From Rhodobiaceae bacterium UBA7804 (lineage in GTDB: Bacteria; Pseudomonadota; Alphaproteobacteria; Parvibaculales; Parvibaculaceae), in the NCBI GenBank assembly GCA_002480495.1, contig DLCG01000009.1, positions 412,566 through 476,565 on the forward strand: a stretch of DNA of 64,000 nucleotides. Direction: 5' to 3'. The notes under the pieces are model-generated. The model was not told where the DNA came from. It did not search any database and saw only the letters and a program-made list of their open reading frames with translations. This document shows, in pieces, positions 50,420-60,614 of this stretch (the stretch's first letter is position 1; every line of letters begins with the position of its first letter). The position numbers and the translations under genes were made by a program.

Positions 50420-52690
50420 ATGACTATGGACTGGCAAGAAACACGTCAAAAATGGCTCACCCGGCCGATTTTCGGCTGGGCGAAGCGCGCCCTCCCGACG
50501 ATGTCGGAAACGGAGCAAGAGGCGCTCGAGGCGGGAGACGTCTGGTGGGAGGCCGACCTCTTCACCGGCAATCCCGACTGGCAGCAACTTCTCAACACCC
50601 CCAAACCAGAGCTGACGGCGGAAGAACAGGCCTTCATGGATGGCCCGGTCGAAGAGCTATGCAACATGCTCGACGAGTGGAAGATCACCTGGGAAGACGG
50701 TGACCTGCCGCCCGAAGTTTGGGATTTCATTCGCCAGAACCGCTTCTTCGGCATGATCGTGCCCAAGAAATATGGCGGCCTCGAATTTTCGGCCTTCGCC
50801 CATTCGGAGGTGGTTCGCAAGATTTCCAGCCGCTCCGCTACCGCAGCCGTTACCGTCATGGTGCCGAATTCGCTTGGCCCCGGCGAGCTGCTCATGCAGT
50901 TCGGGACGGACGAGCAGCGCGAATACTGGTTACCTCGCCTCGCACGTGGCGAGGAGGTTCCCTGCTTCGGATTGACGAGCCCCGAAGCCGGCTCGGATGC
51001 AGCCTCCATGGTCGATAGCGGCGTTCTCTGCCGCGGTACGTGGAAGGGCGAGGAAGTTCTCGGCATCCGCCTCAACTGGCACAAGCGCTACATTACTCTT
51101 TCGCCGGTGGCGACCGTGCTCGGCCTCGCCTTCAAGTTGCACGATCCCGATCATCTTCTCGGCGATGAGGAAAATCTTGGCATCACCGTCGCCCTCGTGC
51201 CGACAGACCTGCCCGGCGTCACCACGGGGAGACGCCATCTTCCCTCCTTCCAGATGTTCCAGAACGGCCCGACGGAAGGAAAGGACGTCTTCATCCCGCT
51301 CGAAAACGTCATCGGTGGCGAAGCGCAGGTCGGTAAGGGCTGGAAGATGCTGATGGCGGCGCTTGCAGCCGGCCGCGGCATTTCGCTCCCCTCGCTGTCG
51401 GCCGCGGCGGCCGCCTTTTCCGCCCGTACCACAGGTGCCTATGCCCGCATCCGCGAGCAATTCGGCATTCCCATCGGCAAGTTCGAGGGCGTGCAGGAGC
51501 GCATGGGCGCGATCGCGGCGACGGCCTACCAACTCGATGCCGCGCGCAGGCTTACCTGTGCCGGGCTCGATAGCGGCCGGAAGCTCGCCGTCATTTCCGC
51601 GATCATGAAGTCCCATGCAACGGATCGTATGCGTCAGGCCGTGAACGACGCGATGGACGTTCACGCGGGCAAGGCGGTGATCGACGGGCCGAACAACTAT
51701 CTTGGCAATCTCTATCGTGCCGTCCCCGTTGGCATCACGGTGGAAGGCGCGAATATCCTCACGCGCAACCTCATCATTTTCGGGCAGGGCGCGATCCGGG
51801 CTCATCCCTACCTCCTCAAGGAGATGGAAGCGCTCGAAGAAGAAGACCGTGACGCCGCAATAGCGAAGTTCGACAAGGTCTTCTGGGCGCATGTCGGGCA
51901 CGGGCTGAAAACGGCGGGCCGCGCTTTCGTGCGCAACTGGTCGGGCGGCCTCGTCGCGCCTGCGCCTCGCGCAGGCAAAGCGAGCCGGTATTACCGCCAG
52001 CTCTCACGCCGTGCGGCGGGCTTCGCGCTTCTATCTGACTTCGCCTTGTTGACGCTTGGCGGGGCGTTGAAGCGCAAGGAAATGCTTTCCGCCCGTCTCG
52101 GGGACATCCTTTCCGAACTCTATTTCCTCTCTGCCGCGTTGAAGCGCTGGGAGGACGAAGGCCGCCAAAAGGAAGACCTTCCTCTGCTCGCCTACTGCAT
52201 GGAAGCGGGTCTCGCAAACATCGACCGTCGCTTCGCTGAACTTTTTTCCAACATGCCGAACCGCCTGGTTGCCGGGCTTTGCAAGTTCATCATCCAGCCG
52301 CTCGGCGCGCGTCGCCATGGTCCGAAAGACAAGACGACGACGGAGTGCGCCGAAATCCTCATGTCGCCGTCCGCGACACGGGACCGCCTCACCGCAGGGC
52401 TTCATTGGGGTCATGAGGGCGACGCGGTGGCGAAGCTCGAGCGCGCCTTCAGCCTGTCGGTCCTCACAGAACGGCCACGCGAAGCGATGAAGAAGGCGCG
52501 TATCGATGATCCGCAGGCCGCCTTGGCCACTGGTGATATCACTTCCGCTGAAGCAGACCAGATCGCGGAGTACCGAAAGGCCGTTGCCGAAGTGATCGCT
52601 GTCGATGATTTTTCCCCGAAGGAACTCGCGCTTCATCGGGAAAAGGATGACGGCGACGAAGGGCAGACCGCGCGGGCAGCAAACTTCTGA
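50420..52690 (+). CDS. fadE: Acyl-CoA dehydrogenase, FadE type
   Basis: 756 residues, much longer than ordinary acyl-CoA dehydrogenases (about 390) and similar to FadE of E. coli (about 814). The flavin and substrate core has CFGLTSPEAGSDAASMVDSG, PIGKFEGVQERMGAIAATAY and KAVIDGPNNYLGNLYRAVPV. The C-terminal third (after about 500) is the DUF1974-like extension of FadE. It does the first oxidation step of fatty acid beta-oxidation. It is 43 bp after the RND gene; the acetyl-CoA hydrolase gene follows. Confidence 0.94.
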   Translation: MTMDWQETRQKWLTRPIFGWAKRALPTMSETEQEALEAGDVWWEADLFTGNPDWQQLLNTPKPELTAEEQAFMDGPVEELCNMLDEWKITWEDGDLPPEVWDFIRQNRFFGMIVPKKYGGLEFSAFAHSEVVRKISSRSATAAVTVMVPNSLGPGELLMQFGTDEQREYWLPRLARGEEVPCFGLTSPEAGSDAASMVDSGVLCRGTWKGEEVLGIRLNWHKRYITLSPVATVLGLAFKLHDPDHLLGDEENLGITVALVPTDLPGVTTGRRHLPSFQMFQNGPTEGKDVFIPLENVIGGEAQVGKGWKMLMAALAAGRGISLPSLSAAAAAFSARTTGAYARIREQFGIPIGKFEGVQERMGAIAATAYQLDAARRLTCAGLDSGRKLAVISAIMKSHATDRMRQAVNDAMDVHAGKAVIDGPNNYLGNLYRAVPVGITVEGANILTRNLIIFGQGAIRAHPYLLKEMEALEEEDRDAAIAKFDKVFWAHVGHGLKTAGRAFVRNWSGGLVAPAPRAGKASRYYRQLSRRAAGFALLSDFALLTLGGALKRKEMLSARLGDILSELYFLSAALKRWEDEGRQKEDLPLLAYCMEAGLANIDRRFAELFSNMPNRLVAGLCKFIIQPLGARRHGPKDKTTTECAEILMSPSATRDRLTAGLHWGHEGDAVAKLERAFSLSVLTERPREAMKKARIDDPQAALATGDITSAEADQIAEYRKAVAEVIAVDDFSPKELALHREKDDGDEGQTARAANF

Positions 52691-52779
52691 CCATGACGGG
52701 AAGGGGTGCGATCCCGCCGGGCGGCTGATAAGCTCCGAGAAAAGCCGAAACGCCCCCTAAACCCGGTGACCGTGCGATC

Positions 52780-54606
52780 TTGCCCAGCTCCCCGCAGATA
52801 TTCGACAATGCCGCAACCATAGCCGATGCGATCATTTCGCGGGTCGGGCGAAAGATCGTCATGGCCTTGCCTCTCGGCCTTGGCAAGCCAAATCACATCG
52901 TCAACGCTCTGGTGCACCGGGCGATGGACGATCCCTCCATATCGCTGCAGATTTTTACCGCGCTCACTCTCGAGGTGCCACGCCCCTCTAGCGACATCGA
53001 GAAGCGGTTCATGGGCCCTGTGCTCGACCGCCTGTTCGAGGGCTACCCCGCACTCACCTATGCGACCGAGCTGCACAAGGGAACGCTGCCGCCGAATATT
53101 CAGGTGAACGAGTTCTTCATGCAGGCCGGGCGCTGGCTCGGATCGCCGCGCCAGCAACAAAATTATATTTCCGCAAACTACACTCATGCCCTGCGGTACG
53201 TGCTGGAGACAAAGGTCAACGTCGTCGGCCAACTCGTCGCGCCCTCGCCTTCACGGCAACAATTCAGCCTGAGCTGCAATCCCGATATAACTCTCGACCT
53301 TCTGGATGCGAGACGTGCCGGGAAGGCGGACTTCATGTTTGTCGGCGAAACGAATGAAGAGCTGCCTTACATGGCGGGCGGCGCGGAAGTCGGTGCCGAT
53401 GAATTCCAGCTTCTTCTCGACAACAAGGAACTGCAGTTTCCGCTCTTTGCGCCGCCGCGTGAGCCCGTCTCACTCGCCGACCATGCGATAGGCCTTCATG
53501 TCGCGAGCCTCATTCCCGATGGCGGCACACTACAGATCGGCATTGGCTCCATCGGCGATGCCGTGGGCCAGGCGCTGGTGCTACGCCACAAGGAAAATGA
53601 CGCCTTCCAGAAGCTGATGGCCGCTCTCGACGCACGGGGCAATGACCGGAGACCTTTCCGAGAAGGTCTCTACGGCGCGAGCGAAATGCTTGTCGAATGT
53701 TTCATCGATCTTATCGAGGCAGGCGTCTTGAAACGCGAGGTGGAGGGCGTTCTCGTTCACGGCGGCTTCTTCCTTGGATCGAGAACCCTCTACAGCCGGC
53801 TGAGAAACATGACACCGGAGGAACGGGCTCGCATCTCCATGGTGCCCGTCGCTTTCGTGAATGATCTTCATGGCGAAGAAGAGAAAAAGCGCGCCGCGCG
53901 AAAGGATGCGCGCTTCGTCAATACGGCGATGATGGCAACGCTGCTGGGCGCCGTCGTCTCGGACGGACTCGAGGACGGGCGCGTGGTGAGCGGTGTCGGC
54001 GGACAATACAACTTCGTCGCTCAGGCCTTTGCGCTGGAGGATGCCCGCTCCATCATCACGGTTCGAGCGACAAGGAACAAGGACGGCAAGACGATGTCGA
54101 ACATCGTCTTCTCCTATGGCCATACGACGATCCCTCGTCACCTTCGCGATATCGTGGTCACGGAATACGGCGTTGCTGATCTTCGCGGAAAGACGGACGG
54201 CGAGGTCATCGCCGAAATGCTTTCCATTGCCGATTCCCGCTTTCAGGATGAACTTCTTGAACAGGCAAAGAAGACCGGCAAGATCGCTTCGAACTACGAG
54301 ATCCCCGAGAAGAGGCGGCACAACACGCCCGAGCGGCTTCTGGGTGCACTCGCCGACGCACGAGAGGCGGGGCATCTACCGCTCTTTCCCTTCGGGAGCG
54401 ACTTCACCGAGGTCGAGGTCTCCCTCATGCCGGCTCTCTCCCGGCTTCGCCATGCAACGCGAAGCGATCTCGCAAAGATGCTCCTGCGCGGCGGCCCCGA
54501 GACAGACGAGGCACGGCGCGGCCTTGAACGCATGGCTCTCGCCAAACCCGAGGGCCTCAAGGAGCGGGCTTACCGGCGGATCATTCTCGCCGCCCTCTCC
54601 TCCTGA
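52780..54606 (+). CDS. Acetyl-CoA hydrolase/transferase family protein
   Basis: 608 residues starting at a TTG. Family features are SLIPDGGTLQIGIGSIGDAV and, in the C-terminal domain, GVGGQYNFVAQAFALEDARS with SNIVFSYGHTTIPRHLRDIV, then VTEYGVADLRGKT. These enzymes move CoA between acetyl-CoA and carboxylates such as 4-hydroxybutyrate, or hydrolyse it. Standard members are about 430-520 residues; the extra length is spread over both domains. A 14-nt tandem duplication (TCCTGACTCTGG twice) covers the stop codon. Confidence 0.9.
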   Translation: MPSSPQIFDNAATIADAIISRVGRKIVMALPLGLGKPNHIVNALVHRAMDDPSISLQIFTALTLEVPRPSSDIEKRFMGPVLDRLFEGYPALTYATELHKGTLPPNIQVNEFFMQAGRWLGSPRQQQNYISANYTHALRYVLETKVNVVGQLVAPSPSRQQFSLSCNPDITLDLLDARRAGKADFMFVGETNEELPYMAGGAEVGADEFQLLLDNKELQFPLFAPPREPVSLADHAIGLHVASLIPDGGTLQIGIGSIGDAVGQALVLRHKENDAFQKLMAALDARGNDRRPFREGLYGASEMLVECFIDLIEAGVLKREVEGVLVHGGFFLGSRTLYSRLRNMTPEERARISMVPVAFVNDLHGEEEKKRAARKDARFVNTAMMATLLGAVVSDGLEDGRVVSGVGGQYNFVAQAFALEDARSIITVRATRNKDGKTMSNIVFSYGHTTIPRHLRDIVVTEYGVADLRGKTDGEVIAEMLSIADSRFQDELLEQAKKTGKIASNYEIPEKRRHNTPERLLGALADAREAGHLPLFPFGSDFTEVEVSLMPALSRLRHATRSDLAKMLLRGGPETDEARRGLERMALAKPEGLKERAYRRIILAALSS

Positions 54607-54824
54607 CTCTGGCCTCCTGACTCTGGAAATACAGGGATTCTTCGCGAAATGCTCCGGCCACCCTTGATACGGGCGGTGAGCGAACCTTATTTACAGCCGG
54701 ACTGAGGGTTATGGAGTTTTGCAAGGAGATCAGCCCCGTGTGACTTCCCTGCCGCACTGCACAAAAATATCTTTACGCAGGGAAAACAAAGAGTTCCGGC
54801 ATTGGATTCCGGCCGGCAGACAAC

Positions 54825-54856
54825 ATATATAGCTCCGATATATCGCTTCTATATAT
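54825..54856. promoter_or_regulatory. Extended 32-bp dyad before the padR-type gene
   Basis: ATATATAG (54825-54832) and CTATATAT (54849-54856) are perfect inverted arms around the self-complementary GATATATC (54837-54844), all on one symmetry axis. It ends 33 bp before the start codon. This fits an autoregulatory PadR operator controlling the adaptor and pump genes behind it. Confidence 0.65.
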
Positions 54857-54889
54857 CTTCGGCGGAGGCCGGAGTAAGGGCCCCGTTCA

Positions 54890-55423
54890 ATGCAGGTCAC
54901 GACGCTATGTCTCGGCGCGCTCGTCTTCGGTGACGCGACCGGCTACGAAATCAACAAGATGTTCGAGGATGGTCCCTTCAGCCATTTCCTCGATGCGAGC
55001 TATGGGTCGATCTATCCGGCGCTGACACGGTTGACGGATGAAGGCCTCGTGACTTGCAAGGCCGAACCCCAGGAGCGTCGGCCCGACAAGAAAATCTACT
55101 CCCTGACGGAAAAAGGCCGGCTGAAGCTCAGAGATGCACTGCAGCAGCCCGTTGCCGACGACAAATTTCGTTCGGAGTTCCTATTCACTCTCCTTTTCGC
55201 TCACCTGCTGCCGCGTGATCGCGTGCGCGGCATGGTCGATGCGCGCCTTGCTGCGATGAAGAAGAAGCTCGCAGAGCTGGCCCATCCGGACGAAGAGGAT
55301 ACGCCCGGGATGGATTTCGCCCGCCAGTATGGCCACGCCGTCTATTCCGCCTCCATCGACTTCCTTGAGAACAACCGACACCTGATCGAAGAGATCGCAA
55401 CCGAAGAAGAAGCGCATGTTTGA
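54890..55423 (+). CDS. PadR-family transcriptional regulator
   Basis: 177 residues. The N-terminal winged helix is CLGALVFGDATGYEINKMFE, then SYGSIYPALTRLTDEGLV, the recognition part typical of PadR, and KKIYSLTEKGRLKL is the wing. The helical C-terminal half (about 90-177) is the dimerisation and sensing part of the PadR-s2 type. Such repressors commonly guard drug or phenolic efflux genes. It overlaps the next gene by 8 nt and heads the adaptor-RND operon. Confidence 0.92.
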   Translation: MQVTTLCLGALVFGDATGYEINKMFEDGPFSHFLDASYGSIYPALTRLTDEGLVTCKAEPQERRPDKKIYSLTEKGRLKLRDALQQPVADDKFRSEFLFTLLFAHLLPRDRVRGMVDARLAAMKKKLAELAHPDEEDTPGMDFARQYGHAVYSASIDFLENNRHLIEEIATEEEAHV

Positions 55424-56552
55424 CCGGCTTAAAAACACTGTTGAAAAGGCATCCGGCGGACGCCTTCACCGTTCGCACATGATTGCGATCGGCACTGCGA
55501 TCGCAATCATACTCTGGTTCGCCACCGGCCTTTTCAATGGCGATGGCAATAACGGTCCGGAGCTGACCGCTGCTGAGCAGGAAGCGGCGAACGCAACGGT
55601 AGCGCGCGTCAGGGTTTCCGAATCCGTGGCGACGATGCGACGGGGTTCGATCATCATTCGTGGGCGCACCGAGGCGAAGCGCGCGGTGGAGGTACGTGCC
55701 GAAACGCAAGGCACGATCGCCAAGCTGCCTGTTGAGAAGGGGCAGCGCATCTCGGAAGGCGACGTGCTTTGCGAATTGGCACCCAACGCCCGAGGCGCTC
55801 AGCTTGCCGAAGCACAAGCATTGGTGAAGCAGCGGCAGCTGGAATATGACGCTTCGCGCCAACTCGCAGAAAAAGGATACCGCGCGCCCACGGTCGCGGC
55901 GGGTTCGAAAGCGGCGTATGATGCTGCGCAGGCCCGTCTGAAGCAGATGGAAGTCGAAATGGGGCAAACCAAGATCCGCGCCCCCTTCGACGGCATTTTC
56001 GACGAACGCCCGGTTGAAGTCGGCGACTATATGCGCGTAGGCGATGTGTGCGGCCTGGTCGTCGAACTCGATCCGCTCCTCATTGTCGGACAAGTTGCAG
56101 AGGATCGCGTGTCGGCGCTTCAGATAGGAGAGGCAGGACGGGCGCGGCTCGTCACCGGCGAGACGGCGGAGGGCCAGATCCGGTTCGTGGCCAAGACCGC
56201 CGATCCCGCCACCCGGACCTTCCGCGTGGAACTCGAAGTGCCAAATCCGGATCTTTCGATGCGGTCCGGCGTAACCGCGGAGATCATCGTTCCCGGCAAG
56301 GAAGTCCTTGCTCACAAGATTCCGAGCGGCGTCATCTCGCTTGACGACAACGGCGTCATTGGCGTTCGTACCGTCAATTCGGAGAAGAAAGTCGAATTCA
56401 GGCGCGTGACGCTTGTCGACGACACTCCGGACGGTCTTTGGGTAACCGGACTGCCGGAAAAAATCACACTTATAACCGTCGGCCAGGATTACGTTCGCGA
56501 AGGACAGACGGTCGAAGCCGTACCAGGCAACCAGGTAGGAGCGTCACTGTGA
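55416..56552 (+). CDS. RND efflux periplasmic adaptor subunit
   Basis: 378 residues from ATG 55416, inside the end of padR. A membrane anchor replaces a cleavable signal (MIAIGTAIAIILWFATGLFN, about 25-44). Lipoyl half-domains are at QGTIAKLPVEKGQRISEGDV and KIRAPFDGIFDERPVEVGDY, with a helical hairpin between. The stop overlaps the GTG start of the pump. It works with the RND permease at 56549. Confidence 0.94.
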   Translation: MFDRLKNTVEKASGGRLHRSHMIAIGTAIAIILWFATGLFNGDGNNGPELTAAEQEAANATVARVRVSESVATMRRGSIIIRGRTEAKRAVEVRAETQGTIAKLPVEKGQRISEGDVLCELAPNARGAQLAEAQALVKQRQLEYDASRQLAEKGYRAPTVAAGSKAAYDAAQARLKQMEVEMGQTKIRAPFDGIFDERPVEVGDYMRVGDVCGLVVELDPLLIVGQVAEDRVSALQIGEAGRARLVTGETAEGQIRFVAKTADPATRTFRVELEVPNPDLSMRSGVTAEIIVPGKEVLAHKIPSGVISLDDNGVIGVRTVNSEKKVEFRRVTLVDDTPDGLWVTGLPEKITLITVGQDYVREGQTVEAVPGNQVGASL

Positions 56553-59500
56553 ACTCCTTTATCGAAGCCGCTCTCGGTCATTCGCGCACCGTCCTGACTT
56601 CGATGGTGCTGCTGGTTGCAGCCGGCATCATCTCCTTCATCTCGATTCCGAAGGAAGCCGATCCGGACATTCCGATTCCGATCTTCTATGTGTCGATCGT
56701 CCATCAGGGCATATCACCGGAGGATGCCGAACGGCTCCTCATTCGTCCGATGGAGACCGAGCTTCGCTCGCTCGAAGGCCTTGAGGACATCACGGCTATC
56801 GCCTCGCAGGGTCATGCCGGCATTCTTCTGGAATTCGATGTGAACTTCGACAAGGATGCCGCGCTGCAGGATGTGCGCGAAAAGGTAGACCTGGCGCGAG
56901 CAAAACTGCCGAGCGATTCCGAGGAGCCCGTCGTGCGCGAGTTCAACGCCGCGCTCTTTCCGGTTCTTATCGTGACCCTTTCAGGCGACGTTCCGGAACG
57001 TACGCTCTATACGGCTGCGCGACGCCTGAAAGACGAGATAGAGGCGGTTCCGACCGTACTTCAGGCGGAGCTTGTAGGTCATCGCGAGGAACTGCTGGAG
57101 GTCGTGATCGACCCCGCCAAACTCGAGTCCTACAACGTCTCTCAAAACGAGCTCATCAATGTCGTCTCTCTGAACAACCGGCTGGTGGCCGCAGGCAATA
57201 TCGATACCGGGCAGGGACGCTTCTCCGTGAAGGTACCCGGTCTCTTCGAAGACCGGGAAGACGTTCTCAACCTGCCGGTCAAGGTTTCGGGAGAAGGCGT
57301 TGTAACCTTGTCGGATATTGCCGACATCAGACGAACCTTCAAGGATGCGGACGGCTATGCGCGCTTCAACGGGCACCCGGCTATCGCCATCGAGATCACA
57401 AAGCGCATCGGCACGAATATCATCGAAAACAATCAGCAGGTTCGCAAGGTCGTTGCCGAGTACACCGCCGACTGGCCGGAAGCTGTCCATGTGAATTTCA
57501 CGCTTGATGCCTCTGACTGGATCTATCGCTCCCTCGGCTCTCTCCAATCGTCCATTGCCACGGCGATCGTTCTCGTGATGATCGTTGTGGTGGCCGCTCT
57601 TGGCTTGCGCTCGGCGATGCTGGTTGGCATCGCCATTCCGACATCCTTCATGATCGGCTTCTTCTTCCTTGCCTCCGCCGGATACACCATCAACATGATG
57701 GTCATGTTCGGCATGCTTCTGGCTGTCGGCATGCTGGTGGACGGCGCGATCGTCGTGGTCGAATACGCCGACCGCAAGATGTCGGAAGGGCTCGATCGTC
57801 GCGAAGCTTACACGCTTGCCTCAAAGCGCATGTTCTGGCCGGTCGCCTCCTCGACGGCAACTACTCTTGCCGCCTTCCTGCCCATGCTCCTGTGGCCCGG
57901 CGTCAGCGGCAAGTTCATGAGTTATCTGCCGATCACGCTTATCGTCGTTCTGTCGGCCTCGCTTCTGACCGCGCTGATCTTTGTTCCCGCCATGGGAACG
58001 GTTTTCGGCAAGGCAGAAACCGAGAATGACGAGGTGCTGAAACAGCTCGCCGGCGCCGAAACGGGAGATATCCGGAATTTGTCCGGTCTCACTGGATCCT
58101 ATGTGCGCCTTCTCGACCGTCTGATTCAGTATCCCGGTCGCGTCCTCGCCGTAACGGGCGTCGTTCTTTTCAGTACGATCGTTCTCTTTTCAACATTCAA
58201 CAACGGCGTCGAGTTCTTCGTGGATACGGAACCGGAACGCGCCATCGTTCTTGTCAGCGCGCGGGGCAATCTATCCGCCCAGGATACGCTCACGCTTGCC
58301 CGCGACGTCGAACAGATCGTACTGGATACCGAAGGTGTGAAGACGGTTTTCACGCGCACCGGACCAGGTCTCGGCAGCGGCGCTTCAGGCCGAAACGACG
58401 TGCCGAAAGACCTCATCGCGCAAATGATGATCGAGTTGAAACCCTATGAAGAAAGGCGAAAGGGCGCGATCATCCTTGAGGAAATTCGCCAGAAGACGAA
58501 ATCCATTCCCGGCCTGAAGGTGGAATTGCGCAAGCAGGAGGACGGTCCGCCGACGGGTAAGGATATCCAGATCGAGCTGACCTCGACGGACTATCAGAAA
58601 TTGCTCGAAACGACGGCGATGATCCGCTCGCATCTCGACAATGAGGTTTCCGGCCTGATCGATATCGAGGATGGGCGTCCGCTGCCCGGCGTCGAATGGG
58701 TCATGACGGTCGACCGCGAGATGGCCGGGCGCTTCGGTGCGGATGTCACGTCCGTCGGTGCCGTCATTCAGCTCGTGACCAACGGCATCATGATCGGCGA
58801 ATACCGGCCCGACGACGCGCAGGATGAAGTCGATATTCGGGCACGCTTCCCCGACGATTATCGTGTGATCGATCAGCTGGATCAGTTGCGCGTACAGACA
58901 ACATCCGGCCTCGTTCCGATCTCAAATTTCGTTCATCGCGAAGCTCAGCCGCAAGTGAGCACCATCGAACGCATCAATGGCTATCGCCGCATCATGCTAA
59001 AGGCGAATACGGCCATCGATCCGGCAACTGGTGAGAAGATCAATGTCGACGAAAAGGTCAGGGAGATTTCCGAGTGGATTTCTCAGCAGGCTATCGATCC
59101 GAGCGTGAGGGTGAAGTTCCGTGGCGCCAATGAGGAACAGGCGGAATCCGCTTCATTTCTCGGTGGCGCGCTCATTGCGGCCCTGTTCCTCATGTTCATC
59201 ATCCTGTTGACGCAGTTCAACAGCTTCTACCATTCCATCCTCACTCTCTCGACGGTTGTCCTTTCGACCGTCGGCGTGCTGATCGGCATGGTTGTGACGG
59301 GACAGGCTTTCTCGGTGATCATGACCGGTACCGGTATCGTCGCGCTTGCCGGTATCGTTGTGAACAACTCCATCGTGCTGATCGATACGTTTCAGCGTCT
59401 CCGGGAAGATGCAATGGACGCCGTCGAAGCGGTGCTGCGGACGGCGGGTCAGCGGCTTCGGCCCATCATGCTGACGACGATCACGACGATGCTCGGACTT

Positions 59501-59752
59501 TTGCCGATGGCGATGCAGATCAATCTCGACTTCGTGACGAGAGAAATCGTCATCGGTGGTCCGGTGTCAGTCTGGTGGGTTCAGCTATCGACCGCAATCA
59601 TCTTCGGTCTTGGTTTCTCGACCCTGATTACACTGGTTCTTGTGCCCGTGCTGCTGGCGGCCCCGTCGGTGATCCGGGCCCGGCGCGCGGCAAGGCGCGC
59701 GGACACCCAGGAATGGGGCAACTCAAGCGACGCCAGACGAGCCGCCGAATAG
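56549..59752 (+). CDS. RND-family efflux transporter permease
   Basis: 1067 residues from GTG 56549 (VNSFIEAALGHSRTVLTSMV), which overlaps the adaptor stop by 4 nt. Frame is open further upstream only as a shadow of the adaptor gene. Twelve transmembrane helices with two periplasmic domains. The relay region reads AVGMLVDGAIVVVEYADRKM, with D398 followed by Gly rather than a second Asp. The second half has GTGIVALAGIVVNNSIVLID. This sequence is clearly distinct from the pump at 47236, so the two are not recent duplicates. Confidence 0.96.
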   Translation: MNSFIEAALGHSRTVLTSMVLLVAAGIISFISIPKEADPDIPIPIFYVSIVHQGISPEDAERLLIRPMETELRSLEGLEDITAIASQGHAGILLEFDVNFDKDAALQDVREKVDLARAKLPSDSEEPVVREFNAALFPVLIVTLSGDVPERTLYTAARRLKDEIEAVPTVLQAELVGHREELLEVVIDPAKLESYNVSQNELINVVSLNNRLVAAGNIDTGQGRFSVKVPGLFEDREDVLNLPVKVSGEGVVTLSDIADIRRTFKDADGYARFNGHPAIAIEITKRIGTNIIENNQQVRKVVAEYTADWPEAVHVNFTLDASDWIYRSLGSLQSSIATAIVLVMIVVVAALGLRSAMLVGIAIPTSFMIGFFFLASAGYTINMMVMFGMLLAVGMLVDGAIVVVEYADRKMSEGLDRREAYTLASKRMFWPVASSTATTLAAFLPMLLWPGVSGKFMSYLPITLIVVLSASLLTALIFVPAMGTVFGKAETENDEVLKQLAGAETGDIRNLSGLTGSYVRLLDRLIQYPGRVLAVTGVVLFSTIVLFSTFNNGVEFFVDTEPERAIVLVSARGNLSAQDTLTLARDVEQIVLDTEGVKTVFTRTGPGLGSGASGRNDVPKDLIAQMMIELKPYEERRKGAIILEEIRQKTKSIPGLKVELRKQEDGPPTGKDIQIELTSTDYQKLLETTAMIRSHLDNEVSGLIDIEDGRPLPGVEWVMTVDREMAGRFGADVTSVGAVIQLVTNGIMIGEYRPDDAQDEVDIRARFPDDYRVIDQLDQLRVQTTSGLVPISNFVHREAQPQVSTIERINGYRRIMLKANTAIDPATGEKINVDEKVREISEWISQQAIDPSVRVKFRGANEEQAESASFLGGALIAALFLMFIILLTQFNSFYHSILTLSTVVLSTVGVLIGMVVTGQAFSVIMTGTGIVALAGIVVNNSIVLIDTFQRLREDAMDAVEAVLRTAGQRLRPIMLTTITTMLGLLPMAMQINLDFVTREIVIGGPVSVWWVQLSTAIIFGLGFSTLITLVLVPVLLAAPSVIRARRAARRADTQEWGNSSDARRAAE

Positions 59753-59756
59753 GAGG

Positions 59757-60614
59757 TCAGGCTTCATCCATAACGGGGTTCGAGAGAAGGCCGACGCCTT
59801 CAATCTCGACCTCGATCGTGTCTCCGTTCTTCATCCACAAAGGCGGCGTACGCGCAAACCCCACACCTGCGGGCGTCCCCATCACGAGCACATCGCCCGC
59901 CTCGAGCGTCATGCACTGACTCAGCAGCATGATCGTCTCGTCCACAGGAAAGATCATGTCTTGCGTGTTCGCGCTCTGCATGACCGAACCGTTCAGGCGG
60001 GATTCTATTTTAAGTCCCGCAGCGCCTGCCGGGAGCTCGTCGGCGGAGACGAAGAAGGGGCCGAAGGGGCCGGTGGCGTCGAAATTCTTTCCGATCGTCC
60101 ATTGTGGTGTGCGCCTCTGATAGTCGCGCACGGAGCCATCGTTGAAGCAGGAGTAGCCGGCGACAAAGGAAAGCGCATCCGCCTTCGACGTATGGCGAGG
60201 CACGCGACGTCCGATGATTGCGGCGAGTTCCGCCTCGAAGTCAAGTTGCTCAGAAATCCGTGGACGGATCATATCCGCCCGATGGCCGATCAGGGAGGTG
60301 GCGCTGCGCATGAAGAAATTCGGATAGTCGGGTTTCTCCCGGCCACCTTCGGCAGCGTGCTCGGCATAGTTCAGGCCGAGGCAGACGATCTTGCCGGGGC
60401 GTGGAATGACGGGGAGGAAATCGATATCGCCGAGCGGAAGGCGCGGCGCCGCGGACAGCGCCCCGGCAACCGCCGCACGGCCATCATCACCCGCCCGGAG
60501 CATTTCGAGCAGGGACGACGGAACGCCGGAAACCCCTGAAATATCAACGACTTCGTTACCATCGAGGCAGCCGAATTTCTCCCTGCCTTCATGCCGGAAC
60601 GTCAGCAGCCGCAT
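59757..60614 (-). CDS. Fumarylacetoacetate hydrolase (FAH) family protein
   Basis: 285 residues. Metal-binding acids can be placed at E127 and E129 (QLDFEAELAAIIG) and D159 (YSCFNDGSVRDYQRR). The conserved opening KIVCLGLNYAEHAAE and the closing VLVMGTPAGVGFARTPPLWM are standard. Members hydrolyse C-C bonds in acylpyruvates, for example 2-hydroxyhepta-2,4-diene-1,7-dioate or fumarylpyruvate. The gene ends 4 bp from the convergent RND gene and starts the catabolic run on this strand. Confidence 0.93.
   Translation of the reverse strand: MRLLTFRHEGREKFGCLDGNEVVDISGVSGVPSSLLEMLRAGDDGRAAVAGALSAAPRLPLGDIDFLPVIPRPGKIVCLGLNYAEHAAEGGREKPDYPNFFMRSATSLIGHRADMIRPRISEQLDFEAELAAIIGRRVPRHTSKADALSFVAGYSCFNDGSVRDYQRRTPQWTIGKNFDATGPFGPFFVSADELPAGAAGLKIESRLNGSVMQSANTQDMIFPVDETIMLLSQCMTLEAGDVLVMGTPAGVGFARTPPLWMKNGDTIEVEIEGVGLLSNPVMDEA

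Noticed and set aside
54601..54626. Tandem TCCTGACTCTGG duplication at the end of the acetyl-CoA hydrolase gene
   Set aside because: A single short slippage duplication that also supplies the stop codon; no sign of function.
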